A stretch of DNA of 49,864 nucleotides. Source: Paenibacillus oryzae. GTDB lineage: Bacteria > Bacillota > Bacilli > Paenibacillales > Paenibacillaceae. This document shows positions 25,175-34,400 of the stretch, one piece after another (position 1 is the first letter of the stretch; the number at the start of each line of letters is the position of its first letter). The notes beneath the pieces were generated by a model, which did no database searches, was not told the origin of the DNA, and worked only from the letters and a program-made list of their open reading frames with translations. The stretch spans positions 32,706-82,569 of the forward strand of contig NZ_LYPA01000051.1 of the NCBI RefSeq assembly GCF_001675045.1. The letters are read 5' to 3'. Made by a program: the position numbers and the translations under genes.

Positions 25175-26151
25175 TCATCGCAAATTGATTTTCCTCTCAC
25201 CCAATCCAGCATATCGGGAGTGATCGCAAGCATCCTGTCCTTCGTTACATCCGTTGTAAAATGGGGCAGCAGCTCATGAGCGGTTACAGGCTCGGCTCTG
25301 TCCAGCCAGCCCGCAAGACAGCCGATCAGTCCGATCAGCCGTTGAGGTGAAGCGCCATCCTCCCTCAGCGAAGCCAGCGTCAGCGATTTATCGCGTTTGG
25401 ACAAACGCTCCCCGGACGCATCTCCGATCAGCGGCACATGGGCAAAGCTTGGCGCGGTCAGGCCTAACGCTTCGTAAAGCGCCAGCTGCCTGGGCGTGGA
25501 GTCCAATAAGTCGCGGCCTCTAAGCACATCGGTAATGCCCATGGCGGCATCGTCCACTACAACAGCTAATTGGTAGCTGAACATCCCGTCAGCACGCTTC
25601 ACCACAAAATCGCCCAGCGCTTTCCCGCTAAAATCATGCTCTCCGGCAAAGGCGTCGCAGAAGGTCCACTGACGGTGCGGCATCCTGAAGCGAAGGGCAG
25701 GCTCCTTGGAGATTCGTCGCACTGCCTGCTCCGTTTCCGTCAACTGGCTGCAGAAGCCGGGATAAGCCCCTCCCTCCGAAGAAAGCCCATGCGGCGCGCT
25801 GCCTATGGATGCAAGCTCGGCCCTGCTGCAGAAGCAGGGGTACAGGAGTTCCTTCTTCACCAGCTCATTTAAAGCTTTCTCGTACAAATCCTCCCGCTTG
25901 CTTTGCTCATAGGGTGCGTGAGGACCGCCAATATCGGGTCCTTCATCCCAATCAAGCCCTAGCCAGCGCAAATCCTGCATTTGCTGCTCCGCAAACGCAG
26001 GGCGTGAGCGCGGCTTGTCGATATCTTCGATTCGCAGAAGAAGCTGCCCGCCGATCTGGCGCATTTGCAGCCATGCAGCCAAGGCCGAAAAAGCATTCCC
26101 CATATGAAATAAACCCGAAGGCGTTGGAGCAAATCGCCCGCGTCTCGTCAT
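25171..26151 (-). CDS. gluQ: Glutamyl-Q tRNA(Asp) synthetase
   Basis: GluQ-RS activates glutamate and attaches it to the queuosine base at position 34 of tRNA-Asp. The 326-residue protein is a catalytic GluRS core without the anticodon-binding domain. It shows [13 protein letters not shown] (the HIGH region), [12 protein letters not shown], the zinc ligands CFCSRAEL and YPGFC, and ERLSKRDKS (the KMSKS region). I choose ATG 26151, six bases after GAGGTG; GTG 26160 and ATG 26157 overlap that site. Directly upstream on the same strand is tRNA-Asp(GTC), the substrate family. The gene overlaps yjbQ at its end. Confidence 0.94.
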   Translation of the reverse strand: MTRRGRFAPTPSGLFHMGNAFSALAAWLQMRQIGGQLLLRIEDIDKPRSRPAFAEQQMQDLRWLGLDWDEGPDIGGPHAPYEQSKREDLYEKALNELVKKELLYPCFCSRAELASIGSAPHGLSSEGGAYPGFCSQLTETEQAVRRISKEPALRFRMPHRQWTFCDAFAGEHDFSGKALGDFVVKRADGMFSYQLAVVVDDAAMGITDVLRGRDLLDSTPRQLALYEALGLTAPSFAHVPLIGDASGERLSKRDKSLTLASLREDGASPQRLIGLIGCLAGWLDRAEPVTAHELLPHFTTDVTKDRMLAITPDMLDWVRGKSICDD

Positions 26152-26287
26152 GACCATCACCTCATAACAAAAAACAGAACCTCATTGTTTAAAAGTATAC
26201 ACTCAGCAGACCTAACATTGAAAGTCTCCTGACGACTATGAAAGCCTTCCGAAATCTAAAGACAGCGCCTTCCAAAATGCAGAGACA

Positions 26288-26328
26288 ACAAAAAAGCAAC
26301 ATGAACGAAAAACAGGTTCATGTTGCTT
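26288..26328 (-). terminator. Terminator after tRNA-Asp
   Basis: A 13-bp perfect stem (AAGCAACATGAAC 26294-26306, GTTCATGTTGCTT 26316-26328) is followed on the minus strand by a U-run. It lies between tRNA-Asp and gluQ, so gluQ probably has its own promoter or depends on read-through. Confidence 0.93.
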
Positions 26329-26339
26329 CTTCTGTAGTA

Positions 26340-26413
26340 CGGAGCCGACGGGATTCGAACCCGCGGTCTCCTGCGTGACAGGCAGGCATGTTAGGCCTCT
26401 ACACCACGGCTCC
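26340..26413 (-). tRNA. tRNA-Asp (GTC anticodon)
   Basis: A 74-nt cloverleaf on the minus strand has acceptor GGAGCCG/CGGCTCC, anticodon stem CCTGC/GCAGG with loop CTGTCAC (anticodon GTC at 26379-26377), T loop TTCGAAT and discriminator G, an aspartate identity element. CCA is not encoded. G34 makes it a queuosine target. Confidence 0.95.
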
Positions 26414-26450
26414 ATATGGGTTGTCCCAATGTGAATCAGGCACAAATAAG

Positions 26451-26480
26451 ATATTAACACGATACTCTTCTTATCGTCAA
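26451..26480 (-). promoter_or_regulatory. Probable tRNA-Asp promoter
   Basis: On the minus strand TTGACG (26480-26475) is followed after 18 bp by TAATAT (26456-26451), about 38 bp before the tRNA. Confidence 0.5.
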
Positions 26481-26625
26481 TATAAACTTTTTTTCTACAT
26501 TTTTTTCAAAAATGAATGCTGCTTCACATTTTTTTCAAAAAAAATAAGCTACAATGAGAGGGACAAAGTCACTAAACCGACAAAAAGATATCATTATTCA
26601 TACTCATTTTGAGAGGGGTTTACAT

Positions 26626-28461
26626 ATGAAAAAAGTTGCGCATAAGCTGGCCTGGATCGGGAATACGGCACTAGTGGTTTTGCTGGCCGTTCTGATCGTA
26701 CAGCAGGCGCTTCTGCCGCTGGACCGCGCTTTGTTTGCCTATAACATGTCGCAAGCTCAATCCCAGACGCCGGACGAACGAATTCTGGTCATTACAATTG
26801 ATGAAGCGACGCTGGAGGAGCTTGGTTCGTTTAATACGTGGACACGGGATATCTATGCAAGGCTGCTGGATAGAATGTACACGGAGGAGGGCGGGCCAAC
26901 AGCTGTAGGCTTCGATATAATGTTCACCTCGCCTAGCACGCCGGAGGCGGATGAAGCCTTTGCGGAGGCGCTGGCCCGCCACGAAGGCATTATTTTGCCC
27001 TCTTACGCCAATATGGAAAGCGAGTTCTCGAAGTCGCTGGAAGGGCAGAGCAGGTCGGAGTTGCTCCAGCCATCGGAATGGGTCGATCCCATTCCCGCCT
27101 TTGCGGAGCTGACAGAGCGGGCGCATATTAACTCCCGGCTGGATAGTGACGGCGTCATCCGCCGCACCTGGCTGCAGCTTGGACGGCCTGAAGGCCCTCC
27201 AACCCCGTCGCTGGCCTATAAAATGGCGGAGATGGCCGGGGCGGACGGCAGCAGCTTCCTTGAGCAAAACAAACGGAGCGAAATACTGATCGACTACAAC
27301 ATGCACTCCGGCGATTTCTGGAGCGTGCCTTTTATCGACGTATACCGGGGTGATTTTCCGGCTGAAAATTTTCAGGATATGCTGGTGCTGATCGGCTTTT
27401 CTGCCGTTGGCTACGATACCGGAATTACAACGACCGAAAGCGATATGAAGCTGGTCTACGTTCATGCCAATATTGTTCACCAGCTACTGCACGGGGAAAG
27501 CATACGGGAGCTTCCCGGCATATGGACAACGGCAGCGTCCGTTCTTTTGTTTGCCTGGATGATTGCAGCAGCCTGGCGCTTCCGTACCGTCATAAGTCTG
27601 CTGCTTGCGGCGGGCACAGCCGTTTTGCTGTATCTGGCTCAATATGGAAGCTATATGCTGCTGGGCTGGCATTTTAAAGCAGTGGAGTCGCTTACGGTGT
27701 TGCTTCTAACCTACCTCGTTAACATTGCGATCAAATCATTTATGGAGAACAAGCAAAAGGTGTTTATTACGAAGCAGTTCGGCCGTTATCTATCTCCCGA
27801 TCTTGTAAAGGAAATTGCTCGAAGCGACCGGGAAATACAGCTTGGCGGAATCAATAAAGAGCTATCCATTCTGTTTCTGGACATTCGCGGCTTTACGACC
27901 TTATCCGAGAAGCTGAAGCCGGAGGAGGTATTGGACTTCCTTAATACGATGTTTGACGTTATTACACGGAAGGCATTGGATAACGGAGGAACAATCGACA
28001 AGTTTATCGGGGATGCGGCCATGGTTATCTTTAACGCGCCGCTGGATGTGGCGGATCATGAATACCGCGCGGTCAAAACGGCATGGGATATTCAACAGGC
28101 CATGATCGAGGTGCGAAGGGCAATACAGGAAAAATACGGCGTCACCGTAAGCGTAGGCATCGGCATTCATACCGGCATGGTCGTTGTTGGCAATATCGGC
28201 TCCTTCCTGCGTGTGGACTACACGGCAATCGGCGACAACGTCAACATAGCCGCCCGTATCGAATCCAATACCCAGCCCAATCAAATCCTGGTGTCGGAGG
28301 AGACGTATTCCCGGACGGCTGAGCGGTTCCGCTACAATTGCATCGGAGAACGGATGATGAAAGGCAAAACCGTTCCCGTTAAGCTATACGAGGTACTAGA
28401 TGTTGAAGCAGATGGCATGAAGCTAGAAATCGAGAACCGGAGCGTAGTGGGAGCTACGTGA
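26626..28461 (+). CDS. CHASE2-domain class III adenylate cyclase
   Basis: The 611-residue membrane enzyme has TM1 (about residues 8-30), an extracellular CHASE2 sensor (about 45-295, with ITIDEATLEELG and VGFDIMFTSP), three closely spaced membrane helices (about 300-370) and a C-terminal class III cyclase domain (about 405-590). Metal-binding Asp residues occur in FLDIRGFTTLSE and in FIGDAAMVIF. The lysine in DKFIGD and threonine in DYTAIGD are the pair typical of class IIIb adenylate cyclases, so the product should be cyclic AMP. ATG 26626 follows GAGAGGGG; a start at 26554 is less likely. The last 17 codons are copied downstream in the 182-bp array. The signal it senses is unknown. Confidence 0.93.
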   Translation: MKKVAHKLAWIGNTALVVLLAVLIVQQALLPLDRALFAYNMSQAQSQTPDERILVITIDEATLEELGSFNTWTRDIYARLLDRMYTEEGGPTAVGFDIMFTSPSTPEADEAFAEALARHEGIILPSYANMESEFSKSLEGQSRSELLQPSEWVDPIPAFAELTERAHINSRLDSDGVIRRTWLQLGRPEGPPTPSLAYKMAEMAGADGSSFLEQNKRSEILIDYNMHSGDFWSVPFIDVYRGDFPAENFQDMLVLIGFSAVGYDTGITTTESDMKLVYVHANIVHQLLHGESIRELPGIWTTAASVLLFAWMIAAAWRFRTVISLLLAAGTAVLLYLAQYGSYMLLGWHFKAVESLTVLLLTYLVNIAIKSFMENKQKVFITKQFGRYLSPDLVKEIARSDREIQLGGINKELSILFLDIRGFTTLSEKLKPEEVLDFLNTMFDVITRKALDNGGTIDKFIGDAAMVIFNAPLDVADHEYRAVKTAWDIQQAMIEVRRAIQEKYGVTVSVGIGIHTGMVVVGNIGSFLRVDYTAIGDNVNIAARIESNTQPNQILVSEETYSRTAERFRYNCIGERMMKGKTVPVKLYEVLDVEADGMKLEIENRSVVGAT

Positions 28462-29500
28462 GGATCTCAAATGTTTCCGGAGGAAACATACTTCGTAAGC
28501 ATGCGCTGATTTCGGCTGAATGCCATATTCGCCGCCCGCCATGACGCTAGTCATGCTCCGTAATAGGAAGCGTACTTTTTGAACGACCCATTAAAATGAG
28601 GTTCAAAAAGTTCGGTTTCCAGTACCAAGAAGATGGGATGAAGCTAGAAAATGAGTAGCGGAGCTTAGTGTCAGCTAAGTGAGCAACGGAATTTTCGGCT
28701 GAATGCCATATTCGCCGCCCGTCATGAAGCTAGTCATGCCCCGTAATGGGAAGCGTACTTTTTGAACGACCATAAAAATGAGGTTCAAAAAGTACGGTTT
28801 CCAGTACCAAGAAGATGGTATGAAGCTAGAAAATGAGTAGCGGAGCTTAGTGTCAGCTAAGTGAGCAACGGAATTTTCGGCTGAATGCCATATTCGCCGC
28901 CCGTCATGAAGCTAGTCATGCCCCGTAATGGGAAGCGTACTTTTTGAACGACCATAAAAATGAGGTTCAAAAAGTACGGTTTCCAGTACCAAGAAGATGG
29001 TATGAAGCTAGAAAATGAGTAGCGGAGCTTAGTGTCAGCTAAGTGAGCAACGGAATTTTCGGCTGAATGCCATATTCGCCGCCCGTCATGAAGCTAGTCA
29101 TGCCCCGTAATGGGAAGCGTACTTTTTGAACGACCATAAAAATGAGGTTCAAAAAGTACGGTTTCCAGTACCAAGAAGATGGTATGAAGCTAGAAAATGA
29201 GTAGCGGAGCTTAGTGTCAGCTAAGTGAGCAACGGAATTTTCGGCTGAATGCCATATTCGCCGCCGGCCATGACGCCAGTCATGCCCCGTAATGGGAAGC
29301 GTACTTTTTGAACGACCCATTAAAATGAGGTTCAAAAAGTTCGGTTTTCCAGTACCAAGAAGATGGCATGAAGCTAGAAATCGAGAACCGGAGCGTAGTG
29401 GGAGCTACGTGAGGATCGGAGATTTCGGCTGAATGCCATATTCGCCGCCGGCCATGACGCCAGTCATGCCCCGTAATGGGAAGCGGACTTTTTGAACTTC
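28411..29500 (+). repeat. 182-bp tandem array built on the 3' end of the cyclase gene
   Basis: The motif GATGGNATGAAGCTAGAAA occurs at 28411 (inside the cyclase gene), 28632, 28814, 28996, 29178 and 29362. Intervals are 221, 182, 182, 182 and 184 bp. The units from 28632 to 29177 look identical by eye. The last unit at 29362 repeats the cyclase tail and stop context more faithfully than the middle ones, which carry an early stop. Most units hold a 14-bp inverted repeat, CGTACTTTTTGAAC and GTTCAAAAAGTACG, 15-16 bases apart (for example at 28571-28614). The array is gene-free and fills almost the whole 1-kb gap. Confidence 0.93.
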
Positions 29501-29673
29501 CTCTAATAGATAATGCAAAAGGGGTAGAGAAATATGGACAACCTTACAGTAAAATAGGCCTACATATATATGCTGAAGGAGACTGCATTATCAATACGCC
29601 CGACCTAAACATCCAGGTTTGTGGAATCGGAAGCATACCTAAATTTTTGAAAAAGCAGGAAGCCAATTGCTGA
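29497..29673 (+). pseudogene. C-terminal fragment of an unknown protein, cut by the repeat array
   Basis: Right where the 182-bp array ends, a protein-like frame begins (PLIDNAKGVEKYGQPYSKIG, then IYAEGDCIINTPDLN, ending KKQEANC). It has about 58 residues. The only available start, ATG 29476, lies within the last repeat and has no ribosome binding site. Codon use and composition look natural, so I read it as the tail of a gene whose front was lost when the array formed or moved. I recognise no family. It could also be a chance frame. Confidence 0.35.
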
Positions 29674-29737
29674 ATACTATTTTCAGCTTTGAGATAATAG
29701 GCATTTTGACTGAATAAACTAGCGGGGGTTGAGAGAT

Positions 29738-31483
29738 TTGCGTGTTAAGCAAAAGGAAAACGTACAAATGGCAGGGCGTATGTCTGCACTGGTCAAGGGA
29801 GCAAGTTTATTAGCTGCAAGCACGCTGCTTGCACTAAGCGTCAACATTCACGCATTCGCCGCATCGGAATCCGTGAAGCCCTTTGGCATTGGGGATGCCA
29901 TTCGGGGAGAGCGCGGCAGCCTTCTGCTGGAGGTATCCACAATTGCCGGCTCGGGGGAGCCTGGCGACAGGGACGGTTCTGCTTTGTCGGCCGCTTTTCG
30001 TTCCCCGCAGGGCTTGCTTGCCCTGCCTGACGGTACTTTGTACATAGCGGATACAACCAATCATCAAATACGAAAGCTGTCGAATGGCACAGTATCGACC
30101 TATGCCGGGCTGAAGTATTGGATCGACGGCTTCAGTCTGCCCACTGGAGCTTTGAGCGACGGAGCCGCCGATAAGGCGGAATTTAATTCGCCGGTTGGCA
30201 TGGCGGGGGATACCGCCGGGAATTTGTATGTTGCCGATGCTGACAATCACGCCATCCGAAAGCTTTCGCCGCAGGGCAAATGGTCAACGCTGGCTGGCGA
30301 CGGTATTTTGGGACGAGAAGACGGCGTTGGGAAGGAAGCGCGCTTTTATTACCCGCAATCGGTTGCTGTTGATCCTGACGGAAATGTATATGTAGCGGAT
30401 TCCTTGAACCATCTCATTCGTAAAATTACGCCGAACGGAACAGTTACGACGTTAAACGACAAGCAAAACAGCGGAGTCCAGGTCATGCCGGGATTGCTGG
30501 TGGAAAGCGGCGGCTACCGGGACGGCGCATTAGCCCAGGCTTTGTTTAACGAGCCCTCTGGCTTGGCATTGGACGCCAAAGGCAATTTGTATATTAGCGA
30601 CACGGGCAATCAGCTCATTCGATATATCGACCTTTCAAGCGGAACGGTTTCGACCGTTGCCGGAGTAGCTCCAGCAATGACGGCATCCCCAGCAGCTGCA
30701 ACCGCAGCAGCATCCACAAATACCGTGAATGGGGCAGATGGCGGGGCGGAGGGCAATTTGCTTTACGCAGAGGGCGGCTACCGGGACGGTAAAGCAGCAG
30801 AGGCGCTGTTCCGCTTTCCGCGAGGTTTGGCGGTTACGCCTGAGGGCGGGCTGCTTATCGCAGATAGCTTGAATCACGCCGTACGTTATTTGCTGAACGG
30901 GGAGGTCATCACACTTGCGGGCGGCCAAGATGGCGAACGCGGCTGGGAGGATGGAATCGAAGGGCAGCATGGTCTGCAGATGCCGTCTGCGGTGGCGCTT
31001 GGCCAGGACGGCACTGTGCTGGTAGCGGATAGCTATAATAACAAAATTCGCAAAATAACGCTGCAGAAGCTGCCAGAGCGGAAGGCCGGAGAAACGGCTG
31101 TGCGGATCGTGACGGGGATAGAGGGCAAGCCGCTTGCCGTGGAAGCCGAGCTTCGCAAGGGACGCACATTAGCCCCGGTCAGGGCTGTTGGAGAAGCATT
31201 AGGCTATAAAGTCACTTACAAACAAGATACACGCGAAGCTCTCCTGGAAAAGGAAGGCCTGGCGGTAACGCTTAAGCTGGATGAGGCTCTTGCTCTTGTT
31301 AGTCAAAACGGCGCTACTCCGGTTAACTATGAATTGGATTCCGCACCATTTATTCAGAAGGGCACTGCCTACATCCCGGTTCGTTATATTAGCGAGTTGA
31401 TTGACTCCAGCGTGGAATGGCATGCAGATAGCAAGACGGTTATCATTCGCGGCGCATCAGCCGGAAACGGAGGGAATAAATAA
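29738..31483 (+). CDS. Exported NHL-repeat protein with copper-amine-oxidase-N-like domain
   Basis: The 581-residue protein has a signal peptide (hydrophobic LVKGASLLAASTLLALSV, cut near AFAA). Six NHL repeats over about residues 65-450 predict a six-bladed propeller: LYIADTTNHQIRKL, LYVADADNHAIRKL, VYVADSLNHLIRKI, LYISDTGNQLIRYI, LLIADSLNHAVRYL and VLVADSYNNKIRKI. Residues 470-575 form a copper-amine-oxidase-N-like domain (LAPVRAVGEALGYKV, then YIPVRYISELI), a wall-associated module in Paenibacillus that does not itself show oxidase activity. An Ala/Thr-rich insert lies near residue 310. TTG 29738 is chosen for its 9-nt distance to GGGGG. The FecR-domain gene follows 2 bp after the stop. Confidence 0.87.
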   Translation: MRVKQKENVQMAGRMSALVKGASLLAASTLLALSVNIHAFAASESVKPFGIGDAIRGERGSLLLEVSTIAGSGEPGDRDGSALSAAFRSPQGLLALPDGTLYIADTTNHQIRKLSNGTVSTYAGLKYWIDGFSLPTGALSDGAADKAEFNSPVGMAGDTAGNLYVADADNHAIRKLSPQGKWSTLAGDGILGREDGVGKEARFYYPQSVAVDPDGNVYVADSLNHLIRKITPNGTVTTLNDKQNSGVQVMPGLLVESGGYRDGALAQALFNEPSGLALDAKGNLYISDTGNQLIRYIDLSSGTVSTVAGVAPAMTASPAAATAAASTNTVNGADGGAEGNLLYAEGGYRDGKAAEALFRFPRGLAVTPEGGLLIADSLNHAVRYLLNGEVITLAGGQDGERGWEDGIEGQHGLQMPSAVALGQDGTVLVADSYNNKIRKITLQKLPERKAGETAVRIVTGIEGKPLAVEAELRKGRTLAPVRAVGEALGYKVTYKQDTREALLEKEGLAVTLKLDEALALVSQNGATPVNYELDSAPFIQKGTAYIPVRYISELIDSSVEWHADSKTVIIRGASAGNGGNK

Positions 31484-31485
31484 GT

Positions 31486-34400
31486 ATGGAGGCATCTGGA
31501 AACAAGCTTGACTCACGAGCAGGGGCTGTCGTTTTACGTCCTGCTGCTCCAATGACGGTCAGGATGCTGGCGATGATGGTGGTGCTTGCGCTTATGCTGG
31601 GGGCGGTTTTGGGCCCCTTTACGGGAAGAGCGGCTGCCGAAAGCGTGCGAATCGCTACCATTTTGAGCGTGTCGGGAACCGTGGAAGTGAAAAAAGCCGG
31701 CGGCAAAAAATATTTTAAAGCCTATAAAAATATGCCGTTGAATGCTGGCGACCATCTCAAAACAGGGAACAAATCCTCGGTAGCCATCAAGGTGCAGGAT
31801 CGGGGAGATGAAGCTACGCTTGGAGAGGGCTCATCGCTCTATATCTCGGAGTTAAAAGAAAAAAGCGGTAAGAAAAAATCCAATTTTACGCTCTGGACGG
31901 GCAGCGTCTGGATTAAAGCCAGCTCGCTTGTATCCACGGAAGAGGAGTTTGAGGTGGAAACGCCAACAGCCGTCATGGGCGTTCGGGGAACAACGCTGTT
32001 TGTTACGGTTGACCCCAGAAACGGGGATTCCAACTTCCTTATTATGTCGGGGGTTGGAGTTGTTCAATCCAAAAATCCGGCAGATCATGTTGACAAAAAT
32101 GTCTCCATCTACCCCGGACAGACGTTAACGACTTATTTCAACACTGACGATAAAGTATGGCATCTGGGAGCGTCGATAATCGACATTGACCAAATAGCAT
32201 CGTTGCTTAGCTATGAAACATTAAAAGCGATTATTGATAGCAAATATAAGATTGATCAGGAGAACGATGAATTCATTAAAAGGTTAAGTTCAGAGCTGAA
32301 TGGCGGAACAACGCAAGCAGGCAGCCTGGACATCCATAATAAAACGGACCTGGATCGTCTTATTTACAATTTGGAGTATCTGGTTGGCGCTATAGTACAA
32401 AAGGCCATTCAGCTAGGCAAGGTCGATGAGAAAATTGTCCGTGCTCAAGTGGATAGCGCCAACAAAAGTCTGGACAAAAAGATTGTACTGGACGATAACA
32501 GACCTCAGCAATTAAGCGAAGAGGAACTGGCCAGACAGAAAAAAGTGAAGCAGGCTATGCTGGAGCGCGAACGACTTCTGCAGCAGGAAAAGGATAAGGC
32601 GCTCAAAATCCAGCAAAGTGCGGAGGAGGCCGCAAAGCAGCGGTTGGCCGAGCTTCAAAAATTAAGTGAAGCTAATGAAAAGGCCGCAAAGGAGAGACAG
32701 GCGGCGCTGGAGAGCGAATATAAAAAAGCGCTTGGGACTGAGAAGGCCAAGGAATTCGAGGAGGCCAAGAAAAAACTGGAGACGGGCGCTGTAACCGCAA
32801 CGCCATCTCCGACCTCGACGGCTCCTGCGTCGACATCTGCACCAGTGGCGACACCAAACCCTACGCCGACACCTGTCACAACTCCGGCGCCAACGCCAAC
32901 TTCTGACCCGGGCAGCAGTACTCCGTTGAACGGGACAGGCTCCATCGCCGGGCCAATTTCGCAACTTGTATCCGGCGCAGAAAATGTAACCTACGGTCCG
33001 GCAAGCGGAAGATTAACGGTTAATGGCAATGTTACCATTTCTGGCGATGCAGCGGCAATTGGCCGATATGACCTACGCAATCTTTCCATCAATGGAAATC
33101 TGAACGTCAATGTGCCCGGCGGCAGCGTTAGCCTGCTGAGCGGCGTTATGGTAAGTGGCACAACAACGATTGTTGACGTGGCTTCGCAGACCTTCAGAAG
33201 CGAGGCTCAGCACGGCGGTGAAATCGTAGTTGCTGATGAGACGGGAACCCGGGTTATTTTGGCCGGGGAGGCGTCAAATTCGACTGTGCGAATAAGCGGC
33301 TCCGGACATGTCACGCTGGAGGGGGCTTATCATGGCGATATTACAATTGAAGGGGCCGTTGAAACCCTTGTGCTAAAGGGTGAATTCAGGGGCAATCTTA
33401 TTGTGAGCCACCCTGGCGTAACCATTCAGGTGGAAGAAGGTACGACGTTTGACGGGGTATTGGATATCCGGGCGGAAGGCGTCAAGCTGAGCGGAGTAAT
33501 TGGAGCTATTAAAGCGATTCTTCTTGCATCGGGTATAGAACCCGACCCTTCGGTTTATGAAGCGATTGCCGCTATAGAGGCAGCCCAGCTGAGGGTGCTT
33601 AATGAAACCGAAAGCGACGAGGAAATGCTAAGTATATTGAAGGTTCTTGGTTACAGAGATGCCACTCTATGGCATGCGCATGAGTTGATTGAATACCGTG
33701 AGATAGAATTTTATAATGGCTTCGAAAGTCTTCAGCGTGCAAGAGAAGCTATCGGGCATGTTTTGGGAAAAGAGCTGCCTCCAACATTAAGCGTATCCGG
33801 CGCTGTTGAGCAAGGGAAAGACGTTGTTATTGCGTTTGAAGAAAATGCCGATTGGGCAGATTCTGTTAATCAAATCTGGCTGCAATACCTGGATGAAAAC
33901 GGTACTCCCCTTGATGAATACGGCGTTGGCGAAGGTTATAGCGTTTTTGAAAATGAAATCACTGTGAATGGCGCTATTTTCCTAGAGGGGCTCCCCCCGG
34001 GGCAATACAGAATCGTTGTGATCGCCGATGAGGGACGATACTTGAAGGCTTATGTGACAGTAACCATCACTCCTATTGATTATTTGAATGGTGAATATGG
34101 CGAGTTGCCGCATACCATTACGGTCTATGTCAGTGGCAATGAGGACCGTCTGCTGGGACCATCTGATGAATGGGTCGAGAACAACGAGGGGCCGCTCGAG
34201 GTGAATAATCTGAAGATTGAAGGTGCCGGATCAGGAACTTATACAATTCGGAATCTGCTCATCAATGGTGATATGATCATCGATACGCCTAGAGGCAGCG
34301 TTACGCTGAACGATAGCGTTAAATTTAAATATGAATATGAATATGAATTTGGAAGTCCTGAAATTTGGATAAAAGATATTAGTGAAGGAGCTGATGGCTC

